A stretch of DNA of 45,158 nucleotides from an uncultured Polycyclovorans sp. (GCA_936928855.1 CAKZHZ010000025.1:1-45158); one strand, 5' to 3'; positions 31,134-39,479 are shown, numbered from the stretch's first letter. A program made the numbers and translations. Notes: a model not told the origin generated them from the sequence alone.

Positions 31134-33484
31134 TGAATAAGAAAACCACTTCCACCCGACGCAACACCGCTGCTTCCGGAGGTCCCGGCAAGTCTGGCAA
31201 GTCCAGTAAATCCGGCAAGCCGCGCAGCGGCGCCGGCAAGGCCGGTTGGCAGCAGCGCGATCCCGCATTTGCGGACGAGCAGCAGCGATATACCGACCCC
31301 GTGCCCAGTCGCGCCCTGATCCTCGAGGTGCTGTCAGATGCCCCGGGGCCGATGACGGTTGATGAGCTGATCGGCCATTTCGGATTGCGTCGTTTGGCGC
31401 AGCAGGAAGCGCTCGCCAAACGTCTCGGCGCGATGACGCGGGATGGTCAGGTTGCGCAGAACCGTCGCGGTGCGTTCGGCCCCGTCACGGAGCTGCACCT
31501 CGTTCCGGGCACGGTTCAGGCCCATCGTGACGGTTTCGGATTTCTGATTCCCGATGCGGGGGGCGAGGACCTGTTTCTGCCGCCGCGGCAGATGCGGGAG
31601 CTGATGAATGGCGACCGCGTGCTGGTACGTCCGTCGGCACGTGATGAGCGGGGTCGTACGGAAGCCATTGTGGTGGAAGTGATCGAGCGTGCCAGTCGCA
31701 GCATCGTCGGCCGTCTGCATGTCGACCAGGGGGTTGCCTACGTGATTCCGGACCATCCGCGGGTGCAGCATGATCTGCTGATTCCCCCGGATGCCCTGCA
31801 GGGCGCGCGTCACGGGCAGATGGTGGTAGCCGATATCGTCGAGCCCCCCGGACGGCGGACGCTGCCGGTGGGCCAGGTGACAGAAATCCTGGGAGAGCAT
31901 CTGGCGCCGGGCATGGAGATTGCCGTTGCGGTGCGGGCCCACAATCTGCCGCACCAGTGGCCGTCGGCGGTGACGCAGGCGGCGGCGCGGCTGCCCGACA
32001 CCGTGCGACCGCAGGACCTCGAAGGACGCACCGATCTGCGGACGCTGCCGCTCGTCACCATCGATGGCGCCGATGCCCGCGACTTCGACGACGCGCTGTT
32101 TGCGCGTCGTACCCGCAGCGGCTGGCGTTTGTGGGTGGCGATTGCGGATGTCTCGGCCTACGTCCAGCCGGGCAGCGCGCTCGACAAGGAGGCGTTTGAA
32201 CGGGGCAACTCGGTCTACTTCCCGCGACAGGTGATTCCGATGCTGCCCGAGAAGCTGTCGAACGGCCTGTGTTCGCTCAACCCGGAGGTGGATCGGTTGT
32301 GCATGGTCTGCGAGATGCGGATCGACCACGAAGGCGAGGTGGTGCAGTCGCGGTTCTACCCGGGGGTGATGCGTTCCCAGGCGCGGTTGATCTATGAGGA
32401 TGTGGCCGCCGCCCTGGAGGCACCGAAAGGCCCGCAGGGGAAGGCAATCGGGTCGCTGCTGCCGCATCTGGAAACTCTCTCGTCGGTGTTTCAGGCCTTG
32501 TTTGCGGCGCGGCAGCGACGGGGTGCGATCGATTTCGAGAGCACCGAGACGCGCATCCAGTTCTCCGAGGCGCGCAAGATCGAGGCCATCGTGCCGGTCA
32601 AGCGCACTCTGGCCCATCGGATCGTCGAGGAATGCATGATCGCGGCCAATGTGCAGTCCGCCCGCTTCGTCGAGAAAGCCAAGCTGCCCGCGTTGTTCCG
32701 TATCCACCAGAAGCCTGATCCGCTCAAGGTGCAGACGCTGCGTGAGCTGCTGGCGGTGCGGGGGCTGACCCTGGGCGGGGGCGGTGAGCCGGAGGCATCG
32801 GACTACGCGACGATGATCGCCAGCGCCCAGGGGCGGGACGATGCGCAGGTGGTGCAGACCCTGATGTTGCGATCGCTCATGCAGGCGCGGTACGAGCCCG
32901 AAAATATCGGACACTTCGGGCTCGCCTTGACCCACTATGCCCATTTCACCAGTCCCATCCGACGCTATCCGGATCTGCTGCTGCACCGGGCCATCAAGCA
33001 TGCCCTGCTGCGGCGCAAGGCCGACAGCTTCGACTACAGCGCTGCCGACATGACCGCAGCAGGGGCGCACTGCTCGATGACCGAGCGACGGGCTGACGAA
33101 GCGACCCGCGACGTCACCACCTGGCTCAAATGCGAGTTCATGCGCCATCGTGTGGGAGAGGTCTACGACGGCACGGTGGTCAGCGTCGCCAGCTTCGGCC
33201 TGTTCGTCGAGCTGCAGGGGCTCTACATCGAAGGGCTGGTGCATGTGTCCAATCTGAGGAACGACTACTACGCCTTCGATCCCGCGCGCCAACGACTGGT
33301 GGGCAGTCGCAGCCAGCAGACCTATCGCCTGGGGCAGACGGTGCGGGTGAAGGTGGTGCGGGTGAACCTGGACGAACGCAAGATAGACCTGGAGCTGGTC
33401 AACGGCCAGAGTTCATCCGATGTTAAGCTGACTAGAGAACAATCGCGGTCATCGCCTAGGGGCCAAAAGAGGAAGCGCTCATGA
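31133..33484 (+). CDS. rnr: Ribonuclease R
   Basis: Processive 3'-5' exoribonuclease that degrades structured RNA and takes part in RNA quality control. The 783-residue protein begins with a basic Gly/Ser/Lys tail (SGKSSKSGKPRSGAGK). A helix-turn-helix and cold-shock domains follow, then the RNB catalytic domain with DARDFDD near 314-320 and a C-terminal S1 domain (EVYDGTVVSVASFGLFVEL). The last 25 residues are Ser/Lys/Arg-rich. The ATG at 31133 lies 243 bp after the SDR stop and has no ribosome binding site, but it is the expected start. The stop overlaps the next gene as ATGA, which couples it to the OmpA-type lipoprotein. Confidence 0.96.
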   Translation: MNKKTTSTRRNTAASGGPGKSGKSSKSGKPRSGAGKAGWQQRDPAFADEQQRYTDPVPSRALILEVLSDAPGPMTVDELIGHFGLRRLAQQEALAKRLGAMTRDGQVAQNRRGAFGPVTELHLVPGTVQAHRDGFGFLIPDAGGEDLFLPPRQMRELMNGDRVLVRPSARDERGRTEAIVVEVIERASRSIVGRLHVDQGVAYVIPDHPRVQHDLLIPPDALQGARHGQMVVADIVEPPGRRTLPVGQVTEILGEHLAPGMEIAVAVRAHNLPHQWPSAVTQAAARLPDTVRPQDLEGRTDLRTLPLVTIDGADARDFDDALFARRTRSGWRLWVAIADVSAYVQPGSALDKEAFERGNSVYFPRQVIPMLPEKLSNGLCSLNPEVDRLCMVCEMRIDHEGEVVQSRFYPGVMRSQARLIYEDVAAALEAPKGPQGKAIGSLLPHLETLSSVFQALFAARQRRGAIDFESTETRIQFSEARKIEAIVPVKRTLAHRIVEECMIAANVQSARFVEKAKLPALFRIHQKPDPLKVQTLRELLAVRGLTLGGGGEPEASDYATMIASAQGRDDAQVVQTLMLRSLMQARYEPENIGHFGLALTHYAHFTSPIRRYPDLLLHRAIKHALLRRKADSFDYSAADMTAAGAHCSMTERRADEATRDVTTWLKCEFMRHRVGEVYDGTVVSVASFGLFVELQGLYIEGLVHVSNLRNDYYAFDPARQRLVGSRSQQTYRLGQTVRVKVVRVNLDERKIDLELVNGQSSSDVKLTREQSRSSPRGQKRKRS

Positions 33485-34179
33485 TCCACAAACGTCATCT
33501 GTCCATCGCCGTCGTCACTGCGGCGGCCATCGGCTTGTCCGCATGCGCCAACGATCCCAATCGTGACACCAAGCGCGGTGCGGCCATCGGGGCAGTGCTG
33601 GGCGCGGTGGCAGGGCACCAGGTCGACGGGGACAAGGGCCGCTACATCGGCGCCGTTGTTGGCGCCCTGGCCGGCGGTGCTGCGGGCAACTACATGGACA
33701 AGCAGCGCAAGGAGCTCGAACAGCAGTTGGCGGCCGAGGCCGCCCGGGATGAACTGCAGATCATCCAGCTGTCGGGCGATGCGTTGAAGATCGGGATCGC
33801 CAGCGACATCAGCTTTGAAACCAACAGTGCCACCCTGCAGTCGGGGGCGATGAACACCTTCGCGAAGATCGCCAACGTGCTGAAGAGCTACGACAAGACG
33901 GTGGTTCATGTGGTGGGTCACACCGACACCACCGGCAGTGCGCAGTACAACCAGGGTCTGTCGGAGCGACGGGCCGCCAGCGTTTCCACCTTCCTTGCTG
34001 GGCAGGGCGTTCCGGCCAGCCGGGTTCGTGAGGAGGGGCGTGGCGAGCGCGAGCTGCTGGTTCGCACGGCGGACAATGTCAACGAAGCACGCAACCGTCG
34101 GGTCGACATCGTCATCAAGCCGGTTATTGAAGGACAGGAAAACCAGGCTTGGACGCCGCCGCCCTATCTCGGCGGCTGA
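33481..34179 (+). CDS. OmpA-family lipoprotein with glycine zipper
   Basis: A 232-residue outer-membrane lipoprotein. The signal peptide ends in the lipobox GLSAC. A glycine-zipper hairpin follows (GAAIGAVLGAVAGHQ and GAVVGALAGGAAGNYM), then a C-terminal OmpA-like peptidoglycan-binding domain (about 110-220) with VVGHTDTTGSAQYNQGLSERRA and ARNRRVDIVI. It resembles YiaD/Pal-type proteins that tie the outer membrane to the wall. AGAGGAAG precedes ATG 33481, which overlaps the rnr stop by four bases. A strong UUCG-loop terminator follows. Coupling to an exoribonuclease is not functionally obvious. Confidence 0.87.
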   Translation: MIHKRHLSIAVVTAAAIGLSACANDPNRDTKRGAAIGAVLGAVAGHQVDGDKGRYIGAVVGALAGGAAGNYMDKQRKELEQQLAAEAARDELQIIQLSGDALKIGIASDISFETNSATLQSGAMNTFAKIANVLKSYDKTVVHVVGHTDTTGSAQYNQGLSERRAASVSTFLAGQGVPASRVREEGRGERELLVRTADNVNEARNRRVDIVIKPVIEGQENQAWTPPPYLGG

Positions 34180-34198
34180 TCGTTTCCGGTGTTGGGAT

Positions 34199-34222
34199 AA
34201 CGGGGCCTTCGGGCCCCGTTTT
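34199..34222 (+). terminator. Intrinsic terminator after the OmpA-type gene
   Basis: AACGGGGCC (34199-34207) and GGCCCCGTT (34212-34220) form a 9-bp stem capped by a TTCG tetraloop, then more T. It separates this unit from rlmB. Confidence 0.9.
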
Positions 34223-34233
34223 CGTTGGCCGGC

Positions 34234-34239
34234 TACACT
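34234..34239 (+). promoter_or_regulatory. -10 hexamer of rlmB, close to the start codon
   Basis: TACACT ends 7 nt before the rlmB ATG at 34247, with GCGCGCC between and no Shine-Dalgarno, as at nnrD. The position just after a terminator supports a fresh promoter here. Confidence 0.45.
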
Positions 34240-34246
34240 GCGCGCC

Positions 34247-34984
34247 ATGGCTTCGAATGACATGCTGATTGGTGGTTTCCACGCGGTGCTGGCCGCGCTC
34301 GAGGATGCGGCGGACAAGCCGCTGCAGGTGTGGCTGCTGGACAGTCGCAATGATGAGCGCTCGCGCAGGGTGCAGGCGGCTGCGCAGGCCGCCGGCGTAC
34401 CGGTATCGCGCTGCGGGCGTGGTGACCTTGACCTCAAGCTGCCGGGTGTGCGGCACCAGGGGGTCGTGGCCGCAGTGCCGGCGCAGCAGGTCGATGGCGA
34501 GGCCCTGCTGTCCCATCCGGCAACGCCCGATCGGCTGTTGCTGGTGCTCGACGGGGTGCAGGACCCCCATAATCTGGGCGCCTGTCTGCGCACAGCCGAG
34601 GCGGTCGGAGTCGACGCCGTGATCATTCCGCGTGATCGTGCCGCTGGCCTGACCGCTGTCGCCCGCAAGGCGGCGGCGGGCAGTGCGGAGCGGGTGCCGC
34701 TGGTCACGGTCACCAACCTTTCCCGGACTCTTGAACGGCTACAGACCCTGGGCTACTGGATTACCGGGCTTGCCGGCGAGGCGGGCGAGACCCTGTATCA
34801 GGCCGACCTGACCGGACCTCTGGTGATGGTGATGGGCGCCGAGGGCGAGGGTATGCGGCGGCTGACCCGCGAGCGCTGTGACCGACTGGTCAGGATTCCC
34901 ATGGCAGGGCGGACCGAAAGTCTCAACGTGTCGGTTGCAGCGGCCGTCTGTCTCTACGAAGCCTGGCGCCAGCGGCACGTCTGA
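34247..34984 (+). CDS. rlmB: 23S rRNA 2'-O-methyltransferase (Gm2251)
   Basis: SPOUT-class methyltransferase that modifies G2251 in the 23S rRNA P loop. The 245-residue protein has an N-terminal substrate-binding domain (GGFHAVLAALED, LPGVRHQGVVA) and the knotted SAM domain with LLVLDGVQDPHNLGACLRTA, MVMGAEGEGMRRL and IPMAGRTESLNVSVAAA. ATG 34247 is in frame with a longer upstream reading that overlaps the OmpA-type gene; I reject the latter. A second ATG at 34262 is also possible. It appears leaderless. The rnr-rlmB-rpsF order is the usual one. Confidence 0.95.
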   Translation: MASNDMLIGGFHAVLAALEDAADKPLQVWLLDSRNDERSRRVQAAAQAAGVPVSRCGRGDLDLKLPGVRHQGVVAAVPAQQVDGEALLSHPATPDRLLLVLDGVQDPHNLGACLRTAEAVGVDAVIIPRDRAAGLTAVARKAAAGSAERVPLVTVTNLSRTLERLQTLGYWITGLAGEAGETLYQADLTGPLVMVMGAEGEGMRRLTRERCDRLVRIPMAGRTESLNVSVAAAVCLYEAWRQRHV

Positions 34985-34986
34985 GC

Positions 34987-35015
34987 TTGCAATCGCAGGG
35001 GGCGCCGGACATAAT
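34987..35015 (+). promoter_or_regulatory. Promoter of the rpsF-rpsR-rplI operon
   Basis: TTGCAA (34987-34992) and CATAAT (35010-35015) with a 17-bp spacer. The predicted start near 35022 gives a leader of about 86 nt. Confidence 0.65.
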
Positions 35016-35021
35016 CCGCGC

Positions 35022-35107
35022 CCCTCATGCCCGCTTGGGCATGTTTTCTTGCTTCACCGCCTGGGCGGGAAGCCGCGCCTCTCGGGGCGTGTCCACAAGG
35101 AGATTCC
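35022..35107 (+). promoter_or_regulatory. rpsF leader with hairpin, possible S6:S18 control region
   Basis: The leader opens with a perfect 7-bp hairpin, CATGCCC/GGGCATG with a GCTT loop (35026-35043), followed by TTTTCTT, which could end transcription early or mark the rlmB 3' end. The rest (35055-35090) is GC-rich with several complementary blocks. An S6:S18-binding leader is known at this place in many bacteria, but I cannot confirm its CCG bulge here. AAGGAG at 35097-35102 is the rpsF ribosome binding site. Confidence 0.4.
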
Positions 35108-35515
35108 ATGCGTCACTACGAAATCGTGGTCATGGTGCATCCGGACCAGAGTGATCAGGTTCCGGCCATGACCGAACGCTACCGCAACATGGTTACCGGC
35201 AACGGCGGCACCATGCACCGGCTCGAGGATTGGGGGCGCCGTCAGCTGGCTTACCCCATTCAGAACGCGCACAAGGCGCACTATGTGCTGATGAACGTCG
35301 AGTGCGACGAAAGCACGCTCGAAGAAATCGACGGCGCCTTCCGTTTCAACGACGCGGTGCTGCGTCGGCTGATCGTTCGCAAGGAGCAGGCGGTCACCGT
35401 GCCGTCGCCGCTGTTCAAGGAGCAGGACGAAGAGAAGAAGTCCGATCGCAGCGACCGCCGCGCCGCCGCCGAGACCGCCGATGATTCGGCTGACGATGAC
35501 AACGCCGGAGCGTAA
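35108..35515 (+). CDS. rpsF: 30S ribosomal protein S6
   Basis: Small-subunit protein S6, which pairs with S18 on the platform. The 135-residue protein has MRHYEIVVMVHPDQSDQVP, then RLEDWGRRQLAYPIQNAHKAHYV and FNDAVLRRLIVRK. An acidic, Asp/Ala-rich tail follows that in enterics receives added glutamates, though here there is no run of C-terminal Glu. ATG 35108 sits 5 nt after AAGGAG. rpsR follows 2 nt after the stop. A 27-codon extension is open upstream but lies in the leader. Confidence 0.98.
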   Translation: MRHYEIVVMVHPDQSDQVPAMTERYRNMVTGNGGTMHRLEDWGRRQLAYPIQNAHKAHYVLMNVECDESTLEEIDGAFRFNDAVLRRLIVRKEQAVTVPSPLFKEQDEEKKSDRSDRRAAAETADDSADDDNAGA

Positions 35516-35517
35516 TC

Positions 35518-35745
35518 ATGGCCGCATTTTTCCGTCGCAAGAAGTCCTGCAAGTTTTCCGCTGAAGGCGTTGATCAGATCGACTACAAGGATCTGGCCAC
35601 GCTGAAGCAGTACATCGGTGAGAACGGCAAGATTGTGCCGGCTCGCATCACCGGTACCAAGTCGCGCTACCAGCGTCAGCTGAACACGGCGATCAAGCGT
35701 GCGCGCTTCCTGGCGCTGCTGCCCTACACCGACAAGCACGAGTAA
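35518..35745 (+). CDS. rpsR: 30S ribosomal protein S18
   Basis: Small-subunit protein S18, 75 residues, partner of S6. It reads AAFFRRKKSCKFSAEGVDQIDYKDL, then RITGTKSRYQRQLNTAIKRARFLALLPYT, the universal S18 core. A Cys occurs at residue 11. Only 2 nt separate it from rpsF and 11 nt from rplI, so the three genes form one operon. No second promoter is visible. Confidence 0.98.
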   Translation: MAAFFRRKKSCKFSAEGVDQIDYKDLATLKQYIGENGKIVPARITGTKSRYQRQLNTAIKRARFLALLPYTDKHE

Positions 35746-35756
35746 GGAGCGCGTTC

Positions 35757-36221
35757 ATGGAAGTCATTCTGCTCGAAAAGATCAAGAAGCTCGGTGATCT
35801 CGGCGAGACCGTGAAGGTCGCGCCGGGCTATGGCCGCAACTTCCTGCTGCCGCAAGGCAAGGCCCTGCCGGCCACCGAGGCCAACAAGGCGGTGTTCGAG
35901 GCGCGCAAGGCTGAGCTGGTGAAAAAGGCTGCCGACAGCCTCAACGCTGCCAAGCTCCGCGCTGCCGGCCTCAATGGCAAGAGCCTGCAGATCAAGGTGC
36001 TGGCCTCTGAGGAAGGGAAGCTCTATGGCTCCGTCGGCGTTGGCGAGATTCTCGACGCCGCCCAGGCCGCCGGCCTCGACCTGCACCGCAACGAAATCAA
36101 TCTGGTGAGCCCGTTCCGTCAGATCGGCGATTTCGACGTGTCGATCTCGCTGCACTCGGAAGTGGAGGCGCAGATCAAGGTGGTGGTCGAGTCCCAGCGC
36201 TCCGCGGGCGACGACGACTGA
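35757..36221 (+). CDS. rplI: 50S ribosomal protein L9
   Basis: Large-subunit protein L9, 154 residues. The N-terminal domain reads MEVILLEKIKKLGDLGETVKVAPGYGRNFLLPQGKA, the conserved L9 signature. A long connecting helix of Ala, Lys and Glu follows, then the C-terminal RNA-binding domain (LASEEGKLYGSVGVGEI). A GGAG lies just upstream of ATG 35757. It ends the ribosomal operon and is followed by a strong terminator at 36248-36274. Confidence 0.98.
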   Translation: MEVILLEKIKKLGDLGETVKVAPGYGRNFLLPQGKALPATEANKAVFEARKAELVKKAADSLNAAKLRAAGLNGKSLQIKVLASEEGKLYGSVGVGEILDAAQAAGLDLHRNEINLVSPFRQIGDFDVSISLHSEVEAQIKVVVESQRSAGDDD

Positions 36222-36237
36222 GATCGCCTGCCTGGCG

Positions 36238-36243
36238 TACACT
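36238..36243 (+). promoter_or_regulatory. Possible -10 element of dnaB, inside the terminator region
   Basis: TACACT lies just before the rplI terminator. A start near 36250 would fall in the left arm of that stem, so this transcript would lack the full hairpin and escape it. No -35 is evident. Confidence 0.4.
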
Positions 36244-36247
36244 CTTC

Positions 36248-36274
36248 GGCCCGCTGCTTGCAGCGGGCCTTTTT
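36248..36274 (+). terminator. Intrinsic terminator after rplI
   Basis: GGCCCGCTG (36248-36256) and CAGCGGGCC (36261-36269) form a perfect 9-bp stem with a CTTG loop, followed by five T. Confidence 0.93.
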
Positions 36275-36298
36275 CGTTGATTCTCCTGCGGTTCGATC

Positions 36299-37657
36299 AT
36301 GGCAACTGACCCCAAACTGCCCCCCTACGCCATCGAGGCAGAGCAGTCCGTGCTGGGCGGCTTGATGCTCGACAACCAGTGCTGGAACGACATTGCCGAT
36401 CGCCTGGGTGCCGAGGATTTCTATCGCGAGGATCACCAGCTGCTGTTTCGTGCCATCGCGGATCTGATCAACAGTAACCGGCCCTGCGATTTCGTCACGC
36501 TCAGCGAGTACCTTCGTCACCGTGACCAGTTGGAAGCGGCAGGCGGACTGGCTTACCTGGGCAGCCTGGCGCATGACACGCCCAGCGCTGCCAATGTGGT
36601 GGCCTATGCGGAGATCGTGCGCGAGCGTTCGGTGCTGCGCAGCCTCATCGGCGCCGGGGTGGAGATCGCGGACTTCGGCTATCGCCCGGATGGTCGTACG
36701 CCCGCCGAGTTGATCGACCTCGCCGAGCAGAAGGTGTTTGCAATCCGCAATCGCACCGAGCACGCCCAGTCCAGCTACTTCGACATGGCCCAGATCATGT
36801 CGCAGGTCGAGCACAAGATCGAACTGTTGCGGGAGCAGGGTGGCAGCGTCGCCGGCCTGTCGACCGGCTTCACGGAACTGGATCGCATGACGACCGGCCT
36901 GCACGCCGGAGATCTGGTGATCCTGGCCGGACGCCCGTCGATGGGCAAGACCTCACTGGCATTGAATATCGCCGAGCACGTGGTGCTCTACGAGGGTAAG
37001 GGAGCTGCGGTCTTCTCGATGGAAATGCCGGCCGAACAGCTCGGCCTGCGTATGCTGTCCTCGTTTGCCCGGATCGATATGAGCCGCCTGCGCAGTGGCG
37101 ACCTTGAGGATCGCGACTGGGATCGGCTGGTCAGCCAGGGCGGGCTGATCCGCGAGGCGCCGCTCTACATCGATCAGACAGGTGCGCTGTCGCCCCTGGA
37201 GCTGCGGGCGCGGGCACGGCGCATGAAGATGCGCCACGACATTCAACTCATTGTGGTGGACTACATCCAGTTGATGCAGGTGCCCGGGACTCGCGAGAAC
37301 CGGACCAATGAAATCTCGGAAATCTCGCGAGGCCTCAAAGCGCTTGCCAAGGAGTTGGAGCTGCCGGTGATTGCGCTGTCCCAGCTCAATCGTGGGGTCG
37401 AACAACGGGACAACAAGCGTCCGCGCATGAGCGACCTGCGTGAGTCCGGAGGTATCGAGCAGGACGCTGATCTTGTGATGTTCATCTACCGGGACGAGGT
37501 CTACAACAAGGATTCGCCCGACAAGGGCACCGCCGAGATCATCATCGTCAAGCAGCGTAACGGGCCTCTGGGGACGATCCGCACGGCCTTCCTTGGTCAG
37601 CACACGCGGTTCGAGAACCTGGCCCACGGGTACGACGACGACGGTTTCGCGTCGTGA
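36299..37657 (+). CDS. dnaB: Replicative DNA helicase DnaB
   Basis: Hexameric helicase that opens the replication fork and recruits primase. The 452-residue protein has the N-terminal collar domain (PPYAIEAEQSVLGGLMLDN), a linker, and the RecA-like motor with Walker A GRPSMGKTSLA from about residue 211. VFSMEMPAEQL, LIVVDYIQLM (Walker B) and IALSQLNRGVEQR follow, then RESGGIEQDADLVMF. ATG 36299 is 24 nt after the rplI terminator. No intein is present. The TGA overlaps the alr GTG by four bases. Confidence 0.98.
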   Translation: MATDPKLPPYAIEAEQSVLGGLMLDNQCWNDIADRLGAEDFYREDHQLLFRAIADLINSNRPCDFVTLSEYLRHRDQLEAAGGLAYLGSLAHDTPSAANVVAYAEIVRERSVLRSLIGAGVEIADFGYRPDGRTPAELIDLAEQKVFAIRNRTEHAQSSYFDMAQIMSQVEHKIELLREQGGSVAGLSTGFTELDRMTTGLHAGDLVILAGRPSMGKTSLALNIAEHVVLYEGKGAAVFSMEMPAEQLGLRMLSSFARIDMSRLRSGDLEDRDWDRLVSQGGLIREAPLYIDQTGALSPLELRARARRMKMRHDIQLIVVDYIQLMQVPGTRENRTNEISEISRGLKALAKELELPVIALSQLNRGVEQRDNKRPRMSDLRESGGIEQDADLVMFIYRDEVYNKDSPDKGTAEIIIVKQRNGPLGTIRTAFLGQHTRFENLAHGYDDDGFAS

Positions 37658-38739
37658 CACCCCGGGTCACCGCGACGGTTGACCTGACGGCGATTCGTCA
37701 CAATCTGGGGGTGGTGCGCACGCTCGCACCGGGCGCCCGCGTGATGGCGGCGGTCAAGGCGGACGGCTACGGACATGGCGCCATACCGGTGTCCCGCACA
37801 CTGGCCGAGGCCGGTGTCGATGCTCTGGCGGTGGCCTGCATGGACGAGGCCATGCGTCTGAGGCAAGCGCGGGTGCATGCGCCGATCGCGTTGTTGGAGG
37901 GCATCATCTCGGAGGAAGAGGCGGCACTGGCCGTCTACGAGCGACTGCAGGTGGTGGTCCATGACCATTGGCAGTTGGATCTGCTGGCACGCCTGGGGCC
38001 CCAGGCGCAGGTCGACATCTGGTTCAAGCTCGATAGCGGCATGCACCGCCTGGGGTTTCCCTTGGGCGATGTGGCGCAGCTGCAGGCCGCCCTGACACGC
38101 CATCCTGGCTGGCGCCTGCAGGGCTGGATCACTCATCTGGCCTCCGCGGACGAGCCCGACAATCCGTTCACCCTGGAGCAGATTCGAGCTTACGAGACGG
38201 CGCTGAAAGGTGTAGAGGGAGCACGCTCGGTGGCCAATTCGGCCGGCCTCATCGCGTGGCCGGATGCCCGCAAGGACTGGGTGCGCCCGGGACTTGCCCT
38301 CTATGGCGCCAGTCCCCTGGAAGGCCGCAGTGCGGCGGCGCTGGGGCTGCGGCCAGCGATGACGTTGGAAAGCCGGCTGATCGCGATTCGTCACTTCGAG
38401 GCCGGCGCGACCATCGGCTACGGGCAGACCTTCCGCTGCCCCGAGCGCATGCCGGTCGGGGTGGTGGCCGTTGGCTATGCTGACGGCGTGCCGCGCTGTT
38501 TGAGCACGGGTACGCCGGTGCAGGTTGGTGCCGATCAGGTGCCCTTGGTCGGGCGGGTGTCCATGGACATGATCACCGTCGACCTGCGCGGCTGTCCGTC
38601 AGCGCGGGTTGGCGACCGGGTGGTGCTGTGGGGGCCATCGCTGCCGGCCGAAACCATCGCGCGCCATGCGGGCACCATTGCCTACGAGCTGTTCTGCGGC
38701 CTCACGCAGCGGGTGCGTTTCGTGTATCGGGGCAGCTGA
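37654..38739 (+). CDS. alr: Alanine racemase
   Basis: PLP enzyme interconverting L- and D-alanine for peptidoglycan. The 361-residue protein shows AAVKADGYGHGA with the PLP-binding Lys35 and WFKLDSGMHRLGF. The C-terminal IGYGQTF carries the second catalytic base Tyr256, followed by VAVGYADGVPR and VSMDMITVDL. The start is GTG at 37654, overlapping the dnaB stop as GTGA. The dnaB-alr pair is conserved. It ends one base before the stop of the convergent FHA gene, with no terminator between. Confidence 0.96.
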   Translation: MTPRVTATVDLTAIRHNLGVVRTLAPGARVMAAVKADGYGHGAIPVSRTLAEAGVDALAVACMDEAMRLRQARVHAPIALLEGIISEEEAALAVYERLQVVVHDHWQLDLLARLGPQAQVDIWFKLDSGMHRLGFPLGDVAQLQAALTRHPGWRLQGWITHLASADEPDNPFTLEQIRAYETALKGVEGARSVANSAGLIAWPDARKDWVRPGLALYGASPLEGRSAAALGLRPAMTLESRLIAIRHFEAGATIGYGQTFRCPERMPVGVVAVGYADGVPRCLSTGTPVQVGADQVPLVGRVSMDMITVDLRGCPSARVGDRVVLWGPSLPAETIARHAGTIAYELFCGLTQRVRFVYRGS

Positions 38740-38740
38740 C

Positions 38741-39430
38741 TCATTCCACCCGCAGGAACTGCATCTGGGTTCCTGCCAGTTCGATGCTGTCGCCATCCGA
38801 CAGCCGCTGGGCACCGGCCCCCAAGGGCATCCCGTTCACCTTCGGCTTCGGGCCGCTGTTGGCGCCGACCTGGACGATGTAATAGGCATCGGCACGCCGG
38901 GTGATGGCGGCGACCTGCACGCCAGGACGGCCGATGGTGGTCAGTGCCTTGGTGAGTTCCAGTTCCTTGCCGGCGTTGCCGCCGTTGGTGACCTTCAGCT
39001 TGCCGAGGATGGGCTTGCTGGGAGCGTCGGGCGGCGGGACGGCGTCCTGCTCCGTCGCCGCACTGACCTGGGCGTCGAATGCCGCACCGAACTGGCCCGG
39101 CTTGAGAATCATCGTTTTCTCGAAGTCGTCCTCGGCGACCGCTGCATCGGTCTCGTAGCGCAGGGAATGGCGGCCCATGGTGATGACATCGCCATGGGCG
39201 AGCGGGTGCTTGCTGATCGACTGTCCGTTGACCATGGTGCCGTTGGTCGACTGCAGGTCTTCCAGGAAGCTGTCGCGCAGGATGGTGACGATGGCAGCGT
39301 GCCGGCCGGAGGCCGCACGGTCGTCGAGCACGACATCATTGTCCGGGTGGCGCCCCAGCGTAATGCGCTCACGATCCAGCGGGATGTCTCGGGTCTGCCC
39401 ATTGGGGTCGGTGAGGATGAGCTTGCTCAT
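38741..39430 (-). CDS. Double FHA-domain protein
   Basis: Phosphothreonine-binding adaptor of 229 residues with two FHA domains and no enzyme domain. The first (about 5-85) is canonical: ITLGRHPDNDVVLDD, the SGRH of the SxxH motif, then STNGTMVNG. The second (about 135-225) starts at LTTIGRPGVQV and ends in KVNGMPLG, but it lacks SxxH, so it may not bind phosphothreonine. ATG 39430 follows AGGTGG at 8 nt; an in-frame GTG at 39442 is less likely. It is the third gene after the kinase and PP2C phosphatase and is probably the phosphorylation target or reader of that kinase (inference). It converges on alr. Confidence 0.85.
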   Translation of the reverse strand: MSKLILTDPNGQTRDIPLDRERITLGRHPDNDVVLDDRAASGRHAAIVTILRDSFLEDLQSTNGTMVNGQSISKHPLAHGDVITMGRHSLRYETDAAVAEDDFEKTMILKPGQFGAAFDAQVSAATEQDAVPPPDAPSKPILGKLKVTNGGNAGKELELTKALTTIGRPGVQVAAITRRADAYYIVQVGANSGPKPKVNGMPLGAGAQRLSDGDSIELAGTQMQFLRVE

Positions 39431-39479
39431 GCGCGGTTCCACCTAGGTTGCGTTATCAGTGTGTCTGTCGGGAGGGGCA

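Noticed and set aside
31334..33292. 652-codon open frame on minus
   Set aside because: Antisense to rnr, rich in His, Arg and Gln as such mirror frames are in GC-rich genes; no motif.
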